DNA from: Gammaproteobacteria bacterium
Lineage (GTDB): Bacteria > Pseudomonadota > Gammaproteobacteria > JAJDYQ01
Direction of reading: 5' to 3'
DNA: 37,836 bases
Assembly: GCA_022825085.1 (NCBI GenBank)
Contig: JAJDYQ010000058.1
Location: 1 to 37,836 of the forward strand
Below, piece after piece: positions 17,973 to 26,938 of this stretch (the first letter of the stretch is position 1; every line of letters starts with the position of its first letter). The translations under genes and the position numbers were made by a program. The notes beneath the pieces are model-generated. The model searched no databases, was not told where the DNA came from, and saw only the letters and a list, made by a program, of their open reading frames with translations.

Positions 17973-18258
17973 AATCTGCTGGACTATGATATAATACAGG
18001 CTTGGTACTGCCGATACCCAGAGTCATACCGGGATAGCCGGCCACATCGAAAAGACAATAACAAGAAAAACATCCTCATGGCCTGTTACGACCAATAACC
18101 CGTTCCCGGGCCTCTGAGCATAACATTGAAACAAGGGACAGCAAAGCAATCATCAACACCCCACATACCTGAACATCAAAACCAGCATCGACTCTCCGAA
18201 TAAACCAAAAAATATGAATAAAACCATGGTAGGCATTGGCAACCCTGCCGCGACAAAA
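17973..18258. other. 286-bp gap between purK and the glycosyltransferase gene
   Basis: No gene or clear promoter pair is evident. The minus strand contains a short, hydrophobic open frame of about 27 codons near 18140-18222 that I do not consider supported. A T-rich stretch with TATTATATCAT (about 17985-18000) could be a promoter element for the glycosyltransferase gene but lacks a -35 box. Confidence 0.3.
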
Positions 18259-19341
18259 TCACCCTTGCCCGAACATCTTCATAATGCGGGAAACCATCTT
18301 GCTTACTGCCTCGTCATCATGCGCACAAACTGTTATGTGCCCTGTCTTTCTGCCGGGTCGTGGTTGTTTCTGGTAGTGGTGATAATGGGCACCTGACAGC
18401 TTGAGTATATCAGGCAAAGCCGGATATTCGCCTATGATATTACACATGGCGCATGGCGCAAGCGCAGATGTATCGCCGAGCGGCAGATCGCATATCGCCC
18501 TCAGATGATTTTCAAACTGACTGCATACCGCACCATCAATGGACCAGTGACCGGAGTTATGGACACGCGGCGCAAACTCATTAGCCAGCAACTCTCCGTT
18601 ATAATCAAAAAATTCGAGGCCGAGGACGCCCACATAATCCAGATCTTCCATTAACCGGCGTGTATAGTCTTCCGCTTTGGCCTGCAGGGGGTCATTCCGG
18701 CGCACCACCGAAGCAATCAAAATACCATGATGGTGATGGTTTTCAGTAACAGGATAAAAGCGCACTTCCCCACCATGGCTGCGCACTGCAATCACGGAAA
18801 CCTCTCGATTAAACTTCACCATGGCCTCAGCGATCAGATCGTTATTGCCGAGCTCCAGCCAGGCAGTTTGAACATCTTCTACTGTATGGATACGCGCCTG
18901 CCCACGACCATCGTAACCCTGATAACGAGTCTTCACGATCAAGGGCTCTCGATTATCATGCAGAGCATCCAGCAGTTCCTGTTCGCACCCAATGACACAA
19001 TACTCCGGTACAGCGATACCCAATTTTTCCAGATACTGCTTTTCCGTGAGCCGGTCCTGCGCAGTCAATATGGACACAGCGGGCGGAGAAATACGCTCGG
19101 CTGGAATGGCATCCAGCGTAAACTGAGAGATGTTTTCATTCTCAAAAGTCACGATATCGACACTATCGACAAACCTCCCAAGGCACTCGATATCATGAAA
19201 CCCACCACAAACATGCTCTCCCAACACATTGGCACAACCGTCTGGATTAGGGCTGTAAAAGGCAAAATCCAGACCGAGTGGCCTGCCGGCCAGAGCCAGC
19301 ATACGGGCCAGCTGGCCATTGCCCAGAATACCGATTCTCAT
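18259..19341 (-). CDS. purK: N5-carboxyaminoimidazole ribonucleotide synthase
   Basis: PurK uses ATP and bicarbonate to convert AIR to N5-CAIR in purine synthesis; PurE then rearranges the product. The 360-residue product has the ATP-grasp fold: RIGILGNGQLARMLALAG at the N-terminus, VKTRYQGYDGRGQARI (about residue 152), EVSVIAVRSHGGEVRFYP and NEFAPRVHNSGHWSIDGA (about 267-284), which holds metal and substrate ligands. I prefer ATG 19341, which gives the family N-terminus MRIGILG; a GTG two codons earlier is possible. purE ends 11 bp upstream on the same strand. Confidence 0.96.
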   Translation of the reverse strand: MRIGILGNGQLARMLALAGRPLGLDFAFYSPNPDGCANVLGEHVCGGFHDIECLGRFVDSVDIVTFENENISQFTLDAIPAERISPPAVSILTAQDRLTEKQYLEKLGIAVPEYCVIGCEQELLDALHDNREPLIVKTRYQGYDGRGQARIHTVEDVQTAWLELGNNDLIAEAMVKFNREVSVIAVRSHGGEVRFYPVTENHHHHGILIASVVRRNDPLQAKAEDYTRRLMEDLDYVGVLGLEFFDYNGELLANEFAPRVHNSGHWSIDGAVCSQFENHLRAICDLPLGDTSALAPCAMCNIIGEYPALPDILKLSGAHYHHYQKQPRPGRKTGHITVCAHDDEAVSKMVSRIMKMFGQG

Positions 19342-19352
19342 GGCCACGCCGC

Positions 19353-19853
19353 TCAGGCAGAAGGATTCAAACGAGGATCAGGATCGGCCAGAACCTTATC
19401 TGACTGCTGCCGACGGAACGCCATCAGGTTTTCACGAATATCTGGATATTTATTAGCCAACAGGGCAGTAGCCAGCAAAGCGGCGTTACGTGCCCCGGCC
19501 TGACCGATAGCCACACAACCCACCGGGATACCGGCCGGCATTTGCACGATAGATAGCAGCGAATCCAGGCCATTCAGGGCATCTGACTTAACAGGCACCC
19601 CCAATACCGGCAGACAGGTCTTAGCGGCCACCATGCCAGGCAAATGAGCGGCACCGCCAGCACCGGCAATAATGACTTCCAGACCACGATCAACAGCCGC
19701 AGCCGCATAATCAAACAGCTGATCAGGCGTACGGTGAGCCGAAATTACCCTGATCTCGTGAGGAACATCGAGTAGCGACAGAATATCCGCCGTGTGCTGC
19801 ATGGTATCCCAGTCAGAGCGCGAACCCATGATAACACCTGCCAATGCCTTCAT
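19353..19853 (-). CDS. purE: N5-carboxyaminoimidazole ribonucleotide mutase
   Basis: PurE converts N5-CAIR to CAIR in purine synthesis, acting as an octamer in the cytoplasm. The 166-residue product carries [11 protein letters not shown] (residues 8-18), [11 protein letters not shown] with the catalytic histidine (about residues 42-52), [18 protein letters not shown] and [19 protein letters not shown]. The start at 19853 is decided by GGAGG 7 nt upstream and by the family N-terminus; the frame continues upstream to 19922 without a comparable site. It forms an operon with purK downstream. Confidence 0.97.
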   Translation of the reverse strand: MKALAGVIMGSRSDWDTMQHTADILSLLDVPHEIRVISAHRTPDQLFDYAAAAVDRGLEVIIAGAGGAAHLPGMVAAKTCLPVLGVPVKSDALNGLDSLLSIVQMPAGIPVGCVAIGQAGARNAALLATALLANKYPDIRENLMAFRRQQSDKVLADPDPRLNPSA

Positions 19854-19911
19854 ACCGTTTCCTCCATGGTGTGAACTCGTATTTCGCGAACTAATCCCAG
19901 AAAAGCTGTGT

Positions 19912-19917
19912 ATTATA
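19912..19917 (-). promoter_or_regulatory. Probable -10 box for purE-purK
   Basis: A perfect TATAAT reads on the minus strand 59 bp upstream of the purE ATG, but no good -35 box lies at the right distance. I looked for a PurR-type operator (ACGCAAACGTTTGCGT-like) and did not find a convincing one. Confidence 0.45.
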
Positions 19918-20080
19918 ACCACAACGACTGAAGACGGCTATGCCCGACAAGACAGGTCAGCCGAACACTACGGTAATCAGCGGTAAAGCACCTTGCCTCA
20001 ACCATGCACACGGTGTACAAACGAACTTACCCACAATTTGCCTGTCAATAGGAATAATAAGATTCACACATATTAAAGCC

Positions 20081-20656
20081 ATGAACAACACAAAGACAAT
20101 TTCCACAATAGGAGCAACAATTCTGATTGCAGCCCTGTTCGCAGCCAGCTCAGCCATAGCCACGGACGATACAGCTGCAGCAGCCGACGCAACCTCGATG
20201 ATGGTCAGCTACAAAGACTACCAAAAGCCGACAGAAGCCGAACTGAGGAAAACCTTGACCCCGCTGCAATACGATGTCACACAAAACGAAGCCACCGAGC
20301 GGCCCTACCAGAATGAATACTGGGATAATAAAAAAGAAGGCATCTATGTCGATATCGTCTCCGGCGAACCTCTGTTCAGCTCAACTGACAAATACAAATC
20401 CGGCACCGGCTGGCCCAGCTTCACTCGCCCAATCAGGGAAAACGCCCTGACCAAACACGAAGACAGAAAGCTTTTCGTGGTTCGCACAGAGCTGAAAAGT
20501 GCGATAGCTCAATCGCATCTGGGCCACGTATTCACAGATGGCCCCCGACCGACCGGCCTGCGCTACTGCATCAATTCAGCATCGCTGCGCTTCGTACCCA
20601 AAGAAAACCTGATGAGGGAAGGGTACGTCGAATTTCTGAACCTGTTTGAAAAATAG
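20081..20656 (+). CDS. msrB: Peptide-methionine (R)-S-oxide reductase, exported
   Basis: MsrB reduces the R epimer of methionine sulfoxide in proteins. The 191-residue product starts with a Sec signal peptide ([15 protein letters not shown], cleavage near residue 27), so it probably works in the periplasm. The catalytic domain spans about residues 45-190: [48 protein letters not shown] with the catalytic Cys, then [10 protein letters not shown]. The two CxxC zinc pairs of many MsrB proteins are absent: the loop reads [13 protein letters not shown]. The start at 20081 begins the signal peptide; the frame is open upstream to 19940 with no family similarity. It is convergent with nadC, with a gap of 12 bp. 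Confidence 0.92.
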   Translation: MNNTKTISTIGATILIAALFAASSAIATDDTAAAADATSMMVSYKDYQKPTEAELRKTLTPLQYDVTQNEATERPYQNEYWDNKKEGIYVDIVSGEPLFSSTDKYKSGTGWPSFTRPIRENALTKHEDRKLFVVRTELKSAIAQSHLGHVFTDGPRPTGLRYCINSASLRFVPKENLMREGYVEFLNLFEK

Positions 20657-20668
20657 GCGGCGGCTGGC

Positions 20669-21529
20669 TTAACGACAAATACGCAGTGACAAATCAACCG
20701 CTTGGACATGCTTCGTAATACTACCGGACGATAGATAATTGACCCCTGTTTCCGCCACCGCCGCGACATTATCCGATGTGATGCCCCCCGAAGCCTCCAG
20801 TTGACAACGACCTCGATTCAAGCGGCAAGCGACTTTCAGTTGCTCGACAGAAAAATTATCCAGCAGAATTCGGTCAGGTTCAGCCGCCATAGCCTGCTTG
20901 AACTCATCCAAATCCTCCACCTCCACCTCGACAAACACCCCCGGAAATCGCTCACGGGCAGCAGACACAGCCCCGCGAACCGACCCGACCGCCGCGATAT
21001 GATTTTCTTTGATTAAAATGGCATCAAACAGTCCCATGCGATGATTCGAACCACCCCCGCAGCGCACAGCATACTTCTGAGCACTGCGCAGGCCGGGAAT
21101 GGTTTTACGGGTATCGAGCACGACACAGCCAGTATGCGAGATCGCCCTGACACAACGGCGGGTTGCAGTAGCGGTAGCTGACAATAACTGCACAAAATTC
21201 AAGGCAGTCCGCTCACCGGACAGCAAGCCGGAAACCGACCCATGAATTGAGCACAACACATCATTTACCGAGATGGCGGCACCATCGTGATATTGCCAGC
21301 TCACCACAATGTCGGGATCAATCTGCCGGAAAACCTCATCAAACCAGACCGTACCGCACAAAACCGCATCCTGTCGACAAACCACACGGGCCTCGGCAGA
21401 GCTGGGCTTGAGCAAAGCAGCCGTTTTATCACCATCGCCGACATCCTCGCGCAGCGCAGCACGGACGACCGAAACAATATCGTGAGGCAGGGCAGCGTGA
21501 AAATCAACAGCATCCGGTGGACTTGACAT
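20669..21529 (-). CDS. nadC: Nicotinate-nucleotide pyrophosphorylase (carboxylating)
   Basis: NadC condenses quinolinate with PRPP to give nicotinate mononucleotide, CO2 and pyrophosphate in de novo NAD synthesis. The 286-residue product has the family length. Motifs include ALREDVGDGDKTAALL (near the N-terminus), ERTALNFVQLLSATAT, LDTRKTIPGLRSAQKYAV (about residues 142-159), NHRMGLFDAILIKENHI, VEVEVEDLDEF, ILLDNFSVEQL and LEASGGIT. I start at ATG 21529 because the family N-terminus follows; the frame extends to 21628 with unrelated residues. The ribosome binding site is weak. Confidence 0.95.
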   Translation of the reverse strand: MSSPPDAVDFHAALPHDIVSVVRAALREDVGDGDKTAALLKPSSAEARVVCRQDAVLCGTVWFDEVFRQIDPDIVVSWQYHDGAAISVNDVLCSIHGSVSGLLSGERTALNFVQLLSATATATRRCVRAISHTGCVVLDTRKTIPGLRSAQKYAVRCGGGSNHRMGLFDAILIKENHIAAVGSVRGAVSAARERFPGVFVEVEVEDLDEFKQAMAAEPDRILLDNFSVEQLKVACRLNRGRCQLEASGGITSDNVAAVAETGVNYLSSGSITKHVQAVDLSLRICR

Positions 21530-21635
21530 AAAAATGGACCCCAAAAATTGAATAATCCGGTATATTACAATGATTAACAAAATACCATTGGCCGACTGAT
21601 CTGATTGAGCGAAAACCATCTGCCACATCCTGTTA

Positions 21636-21665
21636 TTGAGCAGACCGGCGGAATAATGTTATGCT
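21636..21665 (+). promoter_or_regulatory. Possible promoter for fdxA
   Basis: TTGAGC (21636-21641) and TATGCT (21660-21665) are 18 nt apart on the plus strand, about 120 bp upstream of fdxA. The match is moderate. The rest of the 21530-21783 gap shows no gene. Confidence 0.3.
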
Positions 21666-21783
21666 TTCGGGGCTGTCTGGACCTGTCAAGCCCAGCCTAA
21701 TCGCTCGCACTTGAGGTCAGTAATCAATACACTGTACTGCCATCACCCATAGGTACTTTTAGCATAAGAACTGAGGAAATCCC

Positions 21784-22107
21784 ATGACATTCGTTGTCCT
21801 AGAAGATTGCATTATGTGCAAACACACAGATTGCGTCGAGGTCTGCCCTGTGGACTGCTTCCATGAAGGCCCTAATTTTCTGGTCATTGATCCAGATGAG
21901 TGTATTGATTGTACGTTGTGTGAACCGGAGTGCCCTGTCGATGCCATTGTTTCGGAAGATGACCTGCCACCGGAGCAAGAGCATTTTCTTAAGCTCAATG
22001 CAGAATTATCCCAAATATGGCCGGTTATCAACCAAATGAAAGAATCCCTGCCAAATGCAGAGGATTGGCAGGGTAAGCCCGATAAATTAAAGCTGCTGGA
22101 ACGGTAG
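21784..22107 (+). CDS. fdxA: 7Fe-8S ferredoxin (FdxA, Azotobacter FdI type)
   Basis: This small cytoplasmic electron carrier (107 residues) is very close to Azotobacter vinelandii ferredoxin I in layout. Cys9, Cys17 and Cys50 correspond to the 3Fe-4S ligands; Cys21, Cys40, Cys43 and Cys46 to the 4Fe-4S ligands; Cys25 matches the free cysteine near the cluster. The C-terminal extension ([16 protein letters not shown] to LKLLER) is also typical. Its redox partner is not known from the window. GAGGAAA precedes the ATG. The cnoX gene starts 6 bp after its stop, so they are likely co-transcribed. Confidence 0.96.
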   Translation: MTFVVLEDCIMCKHTDCVEVCPVDCFHEGPNFLVIDPDECIDCTLCEPECPVDAIVSEDDLPPEQEHFLKLNAELSQIWPVINQMKESLPNAEDWQGKPDKLKLLER

Positions 22108-22113
22108 CCATAG

Positions 22114-22977
22114 ATGGTTGATTCATCCTGCATCTTCGAGGGAACTGTCGAGAATTTCCAACAACTGGTCATCGAAGGTTCAAATAAACGCCCCGTCCTC
22201 GTTGACTTCTGGGCGGCGTGGTGTGGCCCCTGTCAGATGCTGCTGCCTGTTGTGACCGGGCTCGCCGAGGAGTATCAGGGTAAATTTCATCTGGTCAAGG
22301 TGAATTCTGATGAGCAACAGGAGCTCGCTGCTCAGTTTGGCGTTCGCAGCCTGCCCACTTTAAAGCTTTTTTGCGATGGCAAGATCGTCGAAGACATCAT
22401 GGGATTACAGCCGGAAACCGTTTTACGGGAGTTGCTCGATCCGTATATTGAACGGGAGTCTGATCAGATGGTGCAGGAGGCCATGTTGCTGGCCGAGCAG
22501 AATGATTTCGAGAAAGCAAAAAGCCTGCTGACACAAGCCATGCGGGATGACCCTGAAAACAAGCGCGGGCCACTGGCTCTGGCACGGTTGGCCATGATAA
22601 CGGGGCACCATGCAGAGGCAGAGAAAATAATTCTGCAGTTACCTCACGACCAGCGCGACAGTGATGAAGTAAAAGAGCTCAGGGCCAAAATTCAGTTTAC
22701 TGCCATCGTGCACGATTGCCCGAAACCAGATGAACTGGAACGAAGAATTACGACAGACCCGAACGATTTTGAAAGCCGTTATCAGCTCTCTGCCTGGCGA
22801 GTACTTGAGGGCAATTATGAGGCCGCTCTGCAACAACTGCTTGAAATTATAAAAAATGATCAAAGCTGGAATGAAGAGGCTGGGCGCAAAGGCATATTGA
22901 CTGTTTTTGATTTGCTCAACGGTGAGGATGAGCTGGTCGCCCGCTATCGCCGTCAGATGTTCAATCTTCTCCACTAA
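22114..22977 (+). CDS. cnoX: Thioredoxin-TPR co-chaperone (CnoX/YbbN family)
   Basis: CnoX holds oxidatively damaged proteins and passes them to GroEL and DnaK. The 287-residue product has an N-terminal thioredoxin domain (about 1-110) with WAAWCGPCQML (Cys37, Cys40) and the cis-proline loop VRSLPTLKLF, then TPR helices (about 120-285) including the QNDFEKAKSLLTQAMRDDP repeat. E. coli CnoX lacks the first active-site cysteine, whereas this one keeps a complete CxxC and may retain redox activity, as in Caulobacter CnoX. It is tightly linked to fdxA and is directly abutted by the following membrane protein gene (TAA-ATG). Confidence 0.93.
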   Translation: MVDSSCIFEGTVENFQQLVIEGSNKRPVLVDFWAAWCGPCQMLLPVVTGLAEEYQGKFHLVKVNSDEQQELAAQFGVRSLPTLKLFCDGKIVEDIMGLQPETVLRELLDPYIERESDQMVQEAMLLAEQNDFEKAKSLLTQAMRDDPENKRGPLALARLAMITGHHAEAEKIILQLPHDQRDSDEVKELRAKIQFTAIVHDCPKPDELERRITTDPNDFESRYQLSAWRVLEGNYEAALQQLLEIIKNDQSWNEEAGRKGILTVFDLLNGEDELVARYRRQMFNLLH

Positions 22978-24909
22978 ATGGCCATACAAAAGCTGACATT
23001 TATTTTTATCGTTCTGGCACCACTTGTTACACCTATTGGCTATAACGGTGCGATGATGCCTGACCTATATCGTGGAGCCTATTTTCAAATTGGCATTTTG
23101 TTTTTAGTGGCGCTGTGGTTTTTTCAGCAGATCAACCTGAAAAAAAGACAAATTATCCGCAGCCATGTTGAGATACCGATTCTGCTTTTTCTGGCATGGG
23201 CAACGCTGAGTTTATTATGGGTTGACGATTATTTTGAGGCGTTCAAGTTATTGACTATATGGTGGTGTGCGGGGCTACTTTATTTTCTGGTTACTCAGAT
23301 ATTCAGGGATCGACGGTCAATTGAAACACTATCCATGGGTATTGTCATATCAGGATTTCTTGTCTCATTGCTGGGAGTGGGCCAGTATTTATTTGGCCTG
23401 GATTGGATAGCACAAACAGTTAAACCGGCCGCCACTTTCGGCAATAAAAATATGGCGGTGCATTTTCTGGTCATGGTGATCCCCTTGAGCATCGGCTTAT
23501 TATTGCATGTCCGGCAGAAAAACCAACAAATGATTATCGCTGCCTGCCTGCTTCCAATGATGCTGTTTCTGTTTTATGCAAATAGCCGAGCAGGCCTTTT
23601 AGCTCTGTTAGCGGAGATAGCTTTATTCACTTTATTTATACTAAAAAACAGAAAGAACAGACTACGTAGTACACAATATATTGTCGTTATCGCCGCTATT
23701 CTCATTCCTTCTCTCATCGCAGGTTTTGGTTATCGGTCTGTTGAATTCTCTGATCGTTTTAGCGAAGTATATAAGGGGCTATCAAAGGATTATCGATATG
23801 CAAACCCACGTGTCTCCATGTGGATGAATACTCTGGCAATGGCTAAAGATAACCCTGCTCTGGGGGTTGGCGCGGGTAACTGGCGTATTCATTATCCTCA
23901 TTATCTGGACAGCACTGTACGGGATAAGTCTATGAATGAAGCCCGCATGCATCAACATGCCCACAATGACTGGCTGGAAATTCTTTCGAGCCTTGGTATT
24001 GTTGGTATTGTCCTGCTGATTTGGATTATGTTTATGATAGGGCGGCTTATTTATCGTCACTTGAGCAGTCATCAGGATTTTTTGGTATTAGGGCTACTGG
24101 CAGGCTTGGTTGGCCTATTAGTTGATGGTTTTTTTACCTTTCCTTTGAAATTGGCTATAGCTCCTCTTATGCTGGCCACTTTTATTGCGTTGCTGGCCGC
24201 ACTGACTCAATCCGATCAAAACAAACAGGTGCTTCCGTTACCGCTACCATTAGCCGTTGCTGCAATGTCACTTTTTCTACTATCAGGTGTCTGGAGCGTG
24301 GTGAAGAACGGTCAGCACTTGAAAGCGCAGGTTCATTACAGTAATTCTCTGGTATATCAAAGAGATGGTTCATATGATCGCGCAAAAATAGAATCTGTTA
24401 AATCGGTTAACTTGAACCCTGGTCAGGCATTGTATCGTTTTACCTTGTCAGCCGTGTTACTCAGACTAAAAGAATATAATGATGCAATTAGACATGGTTC
24501 ATTGATTCTGGAAAAAAGGCCATATCATTTTCCAACGATCGCTGTTATGGCACAGGCTTTTTTGGCAGCCCAAAGGCAGGATGAGGCACTGGAGTATCTG
24601 GAGCGTTTAGCGGGAATCATGAAAACACACAAGCTGGCACAAAGCTGGCTGCCTGTTTTATATGCCCAGAAAACAAAAGAGCAGATCACTCGGCAGGATT
24701 ATCTGTCGCTTGAGCAGACCTACAGAAAATGGGCGGATATTACTCCAACCGCCAATATCTATCAGAATTTAGCGGTTATTTTATATAACCATCTGAACCG
24801 CCAGGAAGAGGGAGTTAAGTATTTTCAGAAAGCGCTAAACCTTGATCCCAATCTACCTCAGGCAGAACGCGTAAGAGCATTAATTCAGCGCCATAAGCAA
24901 AAACAGTAA
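22978..24909 (+). CDS. O-antigen ligase/polymerase-like membrane protein with C-terminal TPRs (copy A)
   Basis: The 643-residue protein has about ten to twelve hydrophobic segments over residues 1-440, then a soluble tail with TPR-like helices. The motif FGNKNMAVHF (about residue 156) and the large periplasmic loop with GVGAGNWRIHYPHYL and HQHAHNDWLEILSSLG are the Wzy_C/WaaL superfamily signature; the histidine and arginine in this loop are typically needed for glycan transfer. TPR content includes LKEYNDAIRHGSLILEKRP and the final RQEEGVKYFQKALNLDPN. Candidate roles are ligation of polysaccharide to lipid A, polymerisation of surface glycan, or PglL-like protein glycosylation; the sequence does not decide. 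ATG 22978 immediately follows the cnoX stop. A related gene lies convergent downstream. Confidence 0.85.
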   Translation: MAIQKLTFIFIVLAPLVTPIGYNGAMMPDLYRGAYFQIGILFLVALWFFQQINLKKRQIIRSHVEIPILLFLAWATLSLLWVDDYFEAFKLLTIWWCAGLLYFLVTQIFRDRRSIETLSMGIVISGFLVSLLGVGQYLFGLDWIAQTVKPAATFGNKNMAVHFLVMVIPLSIGLLLHVRQKNQQMIIAACLLPMMLFLFYANSRAGLLALLAEIALFTLFILKNRKNRLRSTQYIVVIAAILIPSLIAGFGYRSVEFSDRFSEVYKGLSKDYRYANPRVSMWMNTLAMAKDNPALGVGAGNWRIHYPHYLDSTVRDKSMNEARMHQHAHNDWLEILSSLGIVGIVLLIWIMFMIGRLIYRHLSSHQDFLVLGLLAGLVGLLVDGFFTFPLKLAIAPLMLATFIALLAALTQSDQNKQVLPLPLPLAVAAMSLFLLSGVWSVVKNGQHLKAQVHYSNSLVYQRDGSYDRAKIESVKSVNLNPGQALYRFTLSAVLLRLKEYNDAIRHGSLILEKRPYHFPTIAVMAQAFLAAQRQDEALEYLERLAGIMKTHKLAQSWLPVLYAQKTKEQITRQDYLSLEQTYRKWADITPTANIYQNLAVILYNHLNRQEEGVKYFQKALNLDPNLPQAERVRALIQRHKQKQ

Positions 24910-24986
24910 TAAACTAATTCTGCCAGCAGAATCGAGGGATACAGACTGGTCAACTTCAGAGCCTTGCATCATGAACTTCGCTGTGG

Positions 24987-26816
24987 CTACTGGCTATTAT
25001 CCTTTATTAATTTTTGTATGATTTCTGCTTGGTGAATATCGGGATCAAGTTCAAGAGCAATTTTCAAATGTTTGATCGCTTCACTGGGCTGTTTCAAGTT
25101 ATTAAGATATAAAACACCGATATTTTTATGGGCTTTAGCCCAGTCAGGGTAAATTTTCAAGCTGCTTAAATATGTTTTTTCAGCACTCTCATAGTCACCG
25201 TGTGCAATATATGCCTGAGCAAAAAAAGACATTGTATTAATATTATAAGGTGCCAGACTCAGTGCCTGATTAAAATATTTAATTGCTTCCTGGGTCTGGC
25301 CCAGATGCATTTTTGCCTGACCGATGTAAGCTGATATGCGTGTTCTATCCGGATTCAATCTATAAGACTGAAGGGCGACCTTATGTAACTGCGGCCAATT
25401 ACCTTTGCGTTCCAGAACCTCTGCCTGAAAATATAAGTCCTCAGCTTTTATATGCCGGAGATTATTGTAAAAATAATAGATGCTGGAAACAAAACCAATG
25501 ATACCAATAAGCATCGTTAGTTTTTTAGGCAATCTATAAAAATTATCAGGTTTTATATTTTTATCTTTTCTGGTAGCTTGATTACTGGCAAATACAATAA
25601 TGGCCAAATAAACCATAATGATTACAGGTGGCAAATACATCGACAACGGAAAGCTAAACCCGGCATTTATTGAAAATCCAGTTAATGCCAGAATTAAAGA
25701 CAGCGTTAAATAGTGCATCGCATGATTTGGATTTTTCAAAATAGGCCACATCTTTTTAATAAGCCAAAAAGCCATTGCAAGCAGCACTAAAAAACCAATG
25801 ACCCCCAGCTCGCTTAATATGGTTAAATAGTCATTATGGGCATTCTTGAGTTGCTGTCCTTCTCCAAATGTATGTCCCTTGGCTATGCGACTATGATAAA
25901 GCGGATAGTAAATATCCCAGTTAGCCAGCCCCGTTCCTGATATTGGCCTGTCATAAATCATGGCCAGTGTATTTTGCCATGCATTGACTCTGGCATTGAT
26001 ACCTATTTTTCTTTCTTCAGGTATAGACTCCGCAAAATTTTCCCTATTGTCGTATACAAAAAAAGCACTCAGAGTTATCAATACTCCGAATAACACTGAC
26101 AGGCCGTGTTTTATTTTGGGATCTTTTTGGGCAAATCGCATGACCTGAAAGACGATTAGCACAAGTATTTGCACTGAGAATGCCAGTATCCCAGCCCGTG
26201 TTTGAGTGAAATACAAATAAGTTATCATTATAAATGAACCAATCAAATACAATGCTCGATCAACTGTTTTTCGAGAATCTATGGCAAGCCCCAGCGCAAG
26301 TGGTAGTGATAAAACTATGAAATGTACAGCCATATTTTTATTACCAAAAAAAGACGCTGGTTTCCTTGCCTGCCGAATGACTGGAAAGTCAAATAGTTCC
26401 TGCAAAACGCCAACAAAGGCCACTATTACGCCACTTATAAAAATTGATAGCAAAAGCTTTGTTACATCTTGTTTATCCTGTAGTGTATTTAGCACAAGAA
26501 TAAATACAAAAAAAGCCATTAGATATTGCATCCATAAAACGATAGCATTATGTATATTATATGCCCAGCTTATTGATATTAACGCCCAGATCAGAAATAT
26601 AATACCCAGGTAATTAATGGGCGTTTTGGCGACATGGCAACGCTTTTGAAAGCCATTATTTATAAAATAAAGACTCAGCAGCAAAATAATAAAGGGGCTG
26701 GATAGCAGATACTTAAACAAATGCGGTTCCAGCAACAAGCCATCTTTCAGGGGTGCCAGCAATGGCAAAAAAAATAGTCCTGCCGCCAAAACATTGATAA
26801 ATATTTTTCTATTCAT
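24987..26816 (-). CDS. O-antigen ligase/polymerase-like membrane protein with C-terminal TPRs (copy B)
   Basis: The 609-residue protein has the same plan as the convergent neighbour at 22978-24909: multiple hydrophobic segments over about 430 residues and a TPR tail. Shared motifs are FFGNKNMAVHFIVLSLPLA (about residue 158), the loop GTGLANWDIYYPLYHS with KNAHNDYLTILSELG, and TPRs such as LGQTQEAIKYFNQALSLAP and QPSEAIKHLKIALELDPD. Overall similarity is obvious by eye, although the DNA differs greatly, so this is an old duplication or two members acquired together. Substrate and reaction (ligation, polymerisation or protein glycosylation) cannot be told apart. The convergent gap (24910-24986) has only a short 6-bp hairpin and no clear terminator. 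Confidence 0.85.
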   Translation of the reverse strand: MNRKIFINVLAAGLFFLPLLAPLKDGLLLEPHLFKYLLSSPFIILLLSLYFINNGFQKRCHVAKTPINYLGIIFLIWALISISWAYNIHNAIVLWMQYLMAFFVFILVLNTLQDKQDVTKLLLSIFISGVIVAFVGVLQELFDFPVIRQARKPASFFGNKNMAVHFIVLSLPLALGLAIDSRKTVDRALYLIGSFIMITYLYFTQTRAGILAFSVQILVLIVFQVMRFAQKDPKIKHGLSVLFGVLITLSAFFVYDNRENFAESIPEERKIGINARVNAWQNTLAMIYDRPISGTGLANWDIYYPLYHSRIAKGHTFGEGQQLKNAHNDYLTILSELGVIGFLVLLAMAFWLIKKMWPILKNPNHAMHYLTLSLILALTGFSINAGFSFPLSMYLPPVIIMVYLAIIVFASNQATRKDKNIKPDNFYRLPKKLTMLIGIIGFVSSIYYFYNNLRHIKAEDLYFQAEVLERKGNWPQLHKVALQSYRLNPDRTRISAYIGQAKMHLGQTQEAIKYFNQALSLAPYNINTMSFFAQAYIAHGDYESAEKTYLSSLKIYPDWAKAHKNIGVLYLNNLKQPSEAIKHLKIALELDPDIHQAEIIQKLIKDNSQ

Positions 26817-26938
26817 TTGCGCTTATGGATTTATACAGATCACGGGGTCTGGCCATAATATTCCACCGAGGCCACTCACTCAATACCATCACGGAGGAAC
26901 ACGGCTGGCAGCCGCACGATGGCGATGGAACTTTCTTG

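Noticed and set aside
18140-18222. Hydrophobic peptide of about 27 codons between purK and the glycosyltransferase gene
   Set aside because: No clear ribosome binding site or conservation evidence; short hydrophobic frames arise easily by chance in A/T-rich spacers.
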